DNA from: Tepidiphilus sp.
Lineage (GTDB): Bacteria > Pseudomonadota > Gammaproteobacteria > Burkholderiales > Rhodocyclaceae
Length of the DNA stretch: 17,620 nucleotides
Direction: 5' to 3'
Assembly (NCBI GenBank): GCA_028684345.1
Contig: JAQUGB010000020.1
Coordinates: 1 to 17,620 of the forward strand
Shown: in pieces, positions 16,176 to 17,620 of the stretch
Position numbering within the stretch: position 1 is the stretch's first letter
Layout of the letters: each line of letters opens with the position of its first letter
Translations under genes and position numbers: made by a program
The notes under the pieces: generated by a model
Seen by the model: the letters and a program-made list of their open reading frames with translations, nothing else
What the model was told of the DNA's origin: nothing
Database searches by the model: none

Positions 16176-17166
16176 GGCATTCCTCCACCAGCGCCGGGCC
16201 GCGATAGATGAGCCCGGTGTAGATCTGCACGAGGGAAGCGCCGGCGCGCAGCTTGGCGCACGCATCTTCGCCCGAGAGGATGCCGCCGGCGGCGATGAGC
16301 GGCACCTGCCCCTGAAAGCGCTGGGCGAGTGCCGCGAGTACGGCGGTAGCGCGTTCGCGCAGCGGCTCGCCCGATAACCCCCCCGTTTCCTGACCGTGCG
16401 GCAGGTGCGCCACGCCTTCGCGCGAGATCGTGGTATTGGTGGCGATCACGCCGTCGATGCGGTATTCGAGCACTTTTTCGGCGATGAGATCGAGTTCGGT
16501 TTCTTCCAGATCGGGGGCGATCTTGAGCACGAGCGGCGTGCGCTTGCCCTGGCTCGCTGCGAGCCGTTCGGCTTCTTCGCGCAGCCCTGCGAGCAGCGCC
16601 TCGAGCGAGTCGCCGCGCTGCAGTTCGCGCAGGGCGCGCGTGTTCGGTGAGGAGACGTTGATCGTCACGTAGTCGGCCGTGGTCCACACGCGGCGCAGTC
16701 CCGCGACATAGTCGTCGAGTGCCCGCTCGATGGGCGTGTCGGCGTTCTTGCCCAGGTTGATGCCGAGAATCCCTCGCCAACGGCGGGCGCGCGCCCGCTC
16801 CAGCAGCGCGTCCACTCCGCCGTTGTTGAAGCCCATGCGGTTGATGAGCGCACGCGCTTCGGGCAAGCGGAAGAGCCTCGGTTTGGGGTTGCCCGGCTGC
16901 GGCCGCGGTGTGACGGTGCCCACTTCGATGAAACCGAATCCTAGCCGCGCCAGACCATCGATCGCCTCGCCGTTCTTGTCCAGCCCGGCGGCGAGCCCGA
17001 CGCGGTTGGGGAATTCCAGGCCCATGAGGGTGATCGGAGCGCGGCGCGGCGGCTCGGGCGGGGGCAGCAGCCGCCCCAGGGTGGCGAAGGCACGGATCGT
17101 CAGATCGTGGGCGGTCTCCGGATCGAGCGCGAAGAGCGCCGGCCGGGCAAGGCAATAGGGGATCAT
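16144..17166 (-). CDS. pyrD: Dihydroorotate dehydrogenase (quinone), class 2
   Basis: A 340-residue FMN enzyme of pyrimidine synthesis that oxidises dihydroorotate to orotate and passes electrons to membrane quinones. Visible signatures are NRVGLAAGLDKNGE (54-67), FIEVGTVTPRPQPGNPKPR (79-97), NRMGFNNGG (109-117), GINLGKN (135-141), NVSSPNT with the class 2 catalytic serine (170-176), LKIAPDL (214-220), ATNTT (242-246), and the phosphate-binding GGILSGEDA (295-303). An amphipathic N-terminal helix (1-35) is typical of the membrane-associated class. The ATG (17166-17164) overlaps the bpt stop as ATGA, so translation is probably coupled. The 3' end enters motD by 32 bases, and the protein ends EEECCR, an unusual Cys-rich tail. 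Confidence 0.96.
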   Translation of the reverse strand: MIPYCLARPALFALDPETAHDLTIRAFATLGRLLPPPEPPRRAPITLMGLEFPNRVGLAAGLDKNGEAIDGLARLGFGFIEVGTVTPRPQPGNPKPRLFRLPEARALINRMGFNNGGVDALLERARARRWRGILGINLGKNADTPIERALDDYVAGLRRVWTTADYVTINVSSPNTRALRELQRGDSLEALLAGLREEAERLAASQGKRTPLVLKIAPDLEETELDLIAEKVLEYRIDGVIATNTTISREGVAHLPHGQETGGLSGEPLRERATAVLAALAQRFQGQVPLIAAGGILSGEDACAKLRAGASLVQIYTGLIYRGPALVEECLRATEEECCR

Positions 17167-17620
17167 GGTATGGTCCGGAAGAGCGGTTCGATACGCTCGA
17201 AGGGCAGCCAGCGGCCCCGCCAGTAGCCTTCGAGCGGGCGAAAGCGTGCTTTATACGCCATTTTGCGCGAGCGGGCAATCCAGTAGCCGAGGTAGACGTA
17301 GGGCATGCCGCTCGCTTGGGCTTGGGCGATGTGCCACAGGATCGACCACGTCCCCAAGCCTGCGCGGGGATCGTCCGGATCGTAGAAGGTATAGACGCAG
17401 GAGAGCCCGTCGTCGAGCACATCGACGAGGCTCACGATCACCACGCGTCCGTCGGGGGCGCGGAATTCGACGAGGCGCGTGTCGACGTGCGAGGCGAGCA
17501 GGAAACGCTCGTAGTTCTCGGGCGAGGCGTCCTCGTCGGCTTCGTCGTGGCGCGCCATCACGTAGCGGCGATAGAGACGAAAGTGCTCGGGAATGAAGAC
17601 GAGCGGACGCTCGGTGGCGC
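17163..17620 (-). CDS. bpt: Aspartate/glutamate leucyltransferase Bpt (ATE family), C-terminal part
   Basis: The 3' portion of a gene whose 5' end lies beyond base 17620; about 152 residues are visible, in frame to the window edge. It matches the ATE C-terminal domain: FRLYRRYVMARHD, then LVEFRAPDGRVVIVSLVDVL, DGLSCVYTFYDPD, LGTWSILWHIAQAQ, PYVYLGYWIARSRKMAYKAR and FRPLEGYWRG. Bacterial Bpt transfers leucine from Leu-tRNA to N-terminal Asp or Glu, making the proteins ClpS/ClpAP substrates in the N-degron pathway. The N-terminal Cys-containing domain is outside the window. ATG 17561 is an internal methionine, not the start, because conserved sequence continues upstream of it. The TGA overlaps the pyrD ATG by 4 bases. 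Confidence 0.93.
   Translation of the reverse strand, partial: ATERPLVFIPEHFRLYRRYVMARHDEADEDASPENYERFLLASHVDTRLVEFRAPDGRVVIVSLVDVLDDGLSCVYTFYDPDDPRAGLGTWSILWHIAQAQASGMPYVYLGYWIARSRKMAYKARFRPLEGYWRGRWLPFERIEPLFRTIP

Noticed and set aside
16013..17422. A 469-codon minus-strand frame across motD, pyrD and bpt.
   Set aside because: It is an alternate frame of pyrD with Arg/Ala-rich composition; pyrD and bpt have full family motifs in their own frames.

Overview
The window is about 17.6 kb of high-GC, gene-dense bacterial chromosome. I read it as betaproteobacterial. The grounds are a TIGR/PF09361-type phasin, an aspartate/glutamate leucyltransferase (Bpt) next to class 2 pyrD, a zapE-yoaA-moeA neighbourhood, and a polar-flagellum block ending in PomAB-like (MotC/MotD) stators. 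A thermotolerant Hydrogenophilales-like or Rhodocyclales-like organism would fit, but that finer placement is a guess. All genes look intact, and I see no insertion sequence, prophage, CRISPR array, tRNA or rRNA. No stretch over 300 bases lacks a gene; the longest gap is 268 bases, between clpB and flhB.

Layout: (1) 1-4327, + strand: the tail of zapE, the iron-sulfur helicase gene yoaA, then molybdenum-cofactor genes moeA, moaD and moaE. moeA starts on the last base of the yoaA stop codon. The moaE ribosome-binding site is made of the GlyGly codons that end moaD. (2) 4359-7667: a phasin gene (minus) and clpB (plus) diverge from a 213-base control region. That region holds a sigma70-like promoter and a TGC-N3-GCA palindrome on the phasin side, and a CTTGAA-type, possibly heat-shock, promoter on the clpB side. 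clpB ends in an untranslated tail of about 170 bases with a strong intrinsic terminator. (3) 7936-16175, + strand: flagellar genes flhB-flhA, a terminator, then flhF-flhG-fliA-motC-motD. These encode the export gate, the polar-placement GTPase and its partner, the flagellar sigma factor, and the stator. (4) 16144-17620, minus strand: bpt (5' end outside the window) and pyrD, coupled by an ATGA overlap. The pyrD 3' end runs 32 bases into the end of motD.

Most of the window is ordinary housekeeping and motility DNA. The observation most worth a second look is the FlhG protein. It keeps the N-terminal DQAxxLR element that in FlhG proteins stimulates FlhF GTPase, but it has lost both P-loop lysines and the other MinD-type ATPase motifs, while FlhF beside it looks fully functional. 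FliA beside it is also longer than usual and carries an AT-hook-like RGRPPK tail. I did not find a clear wholly new multi-gene system.
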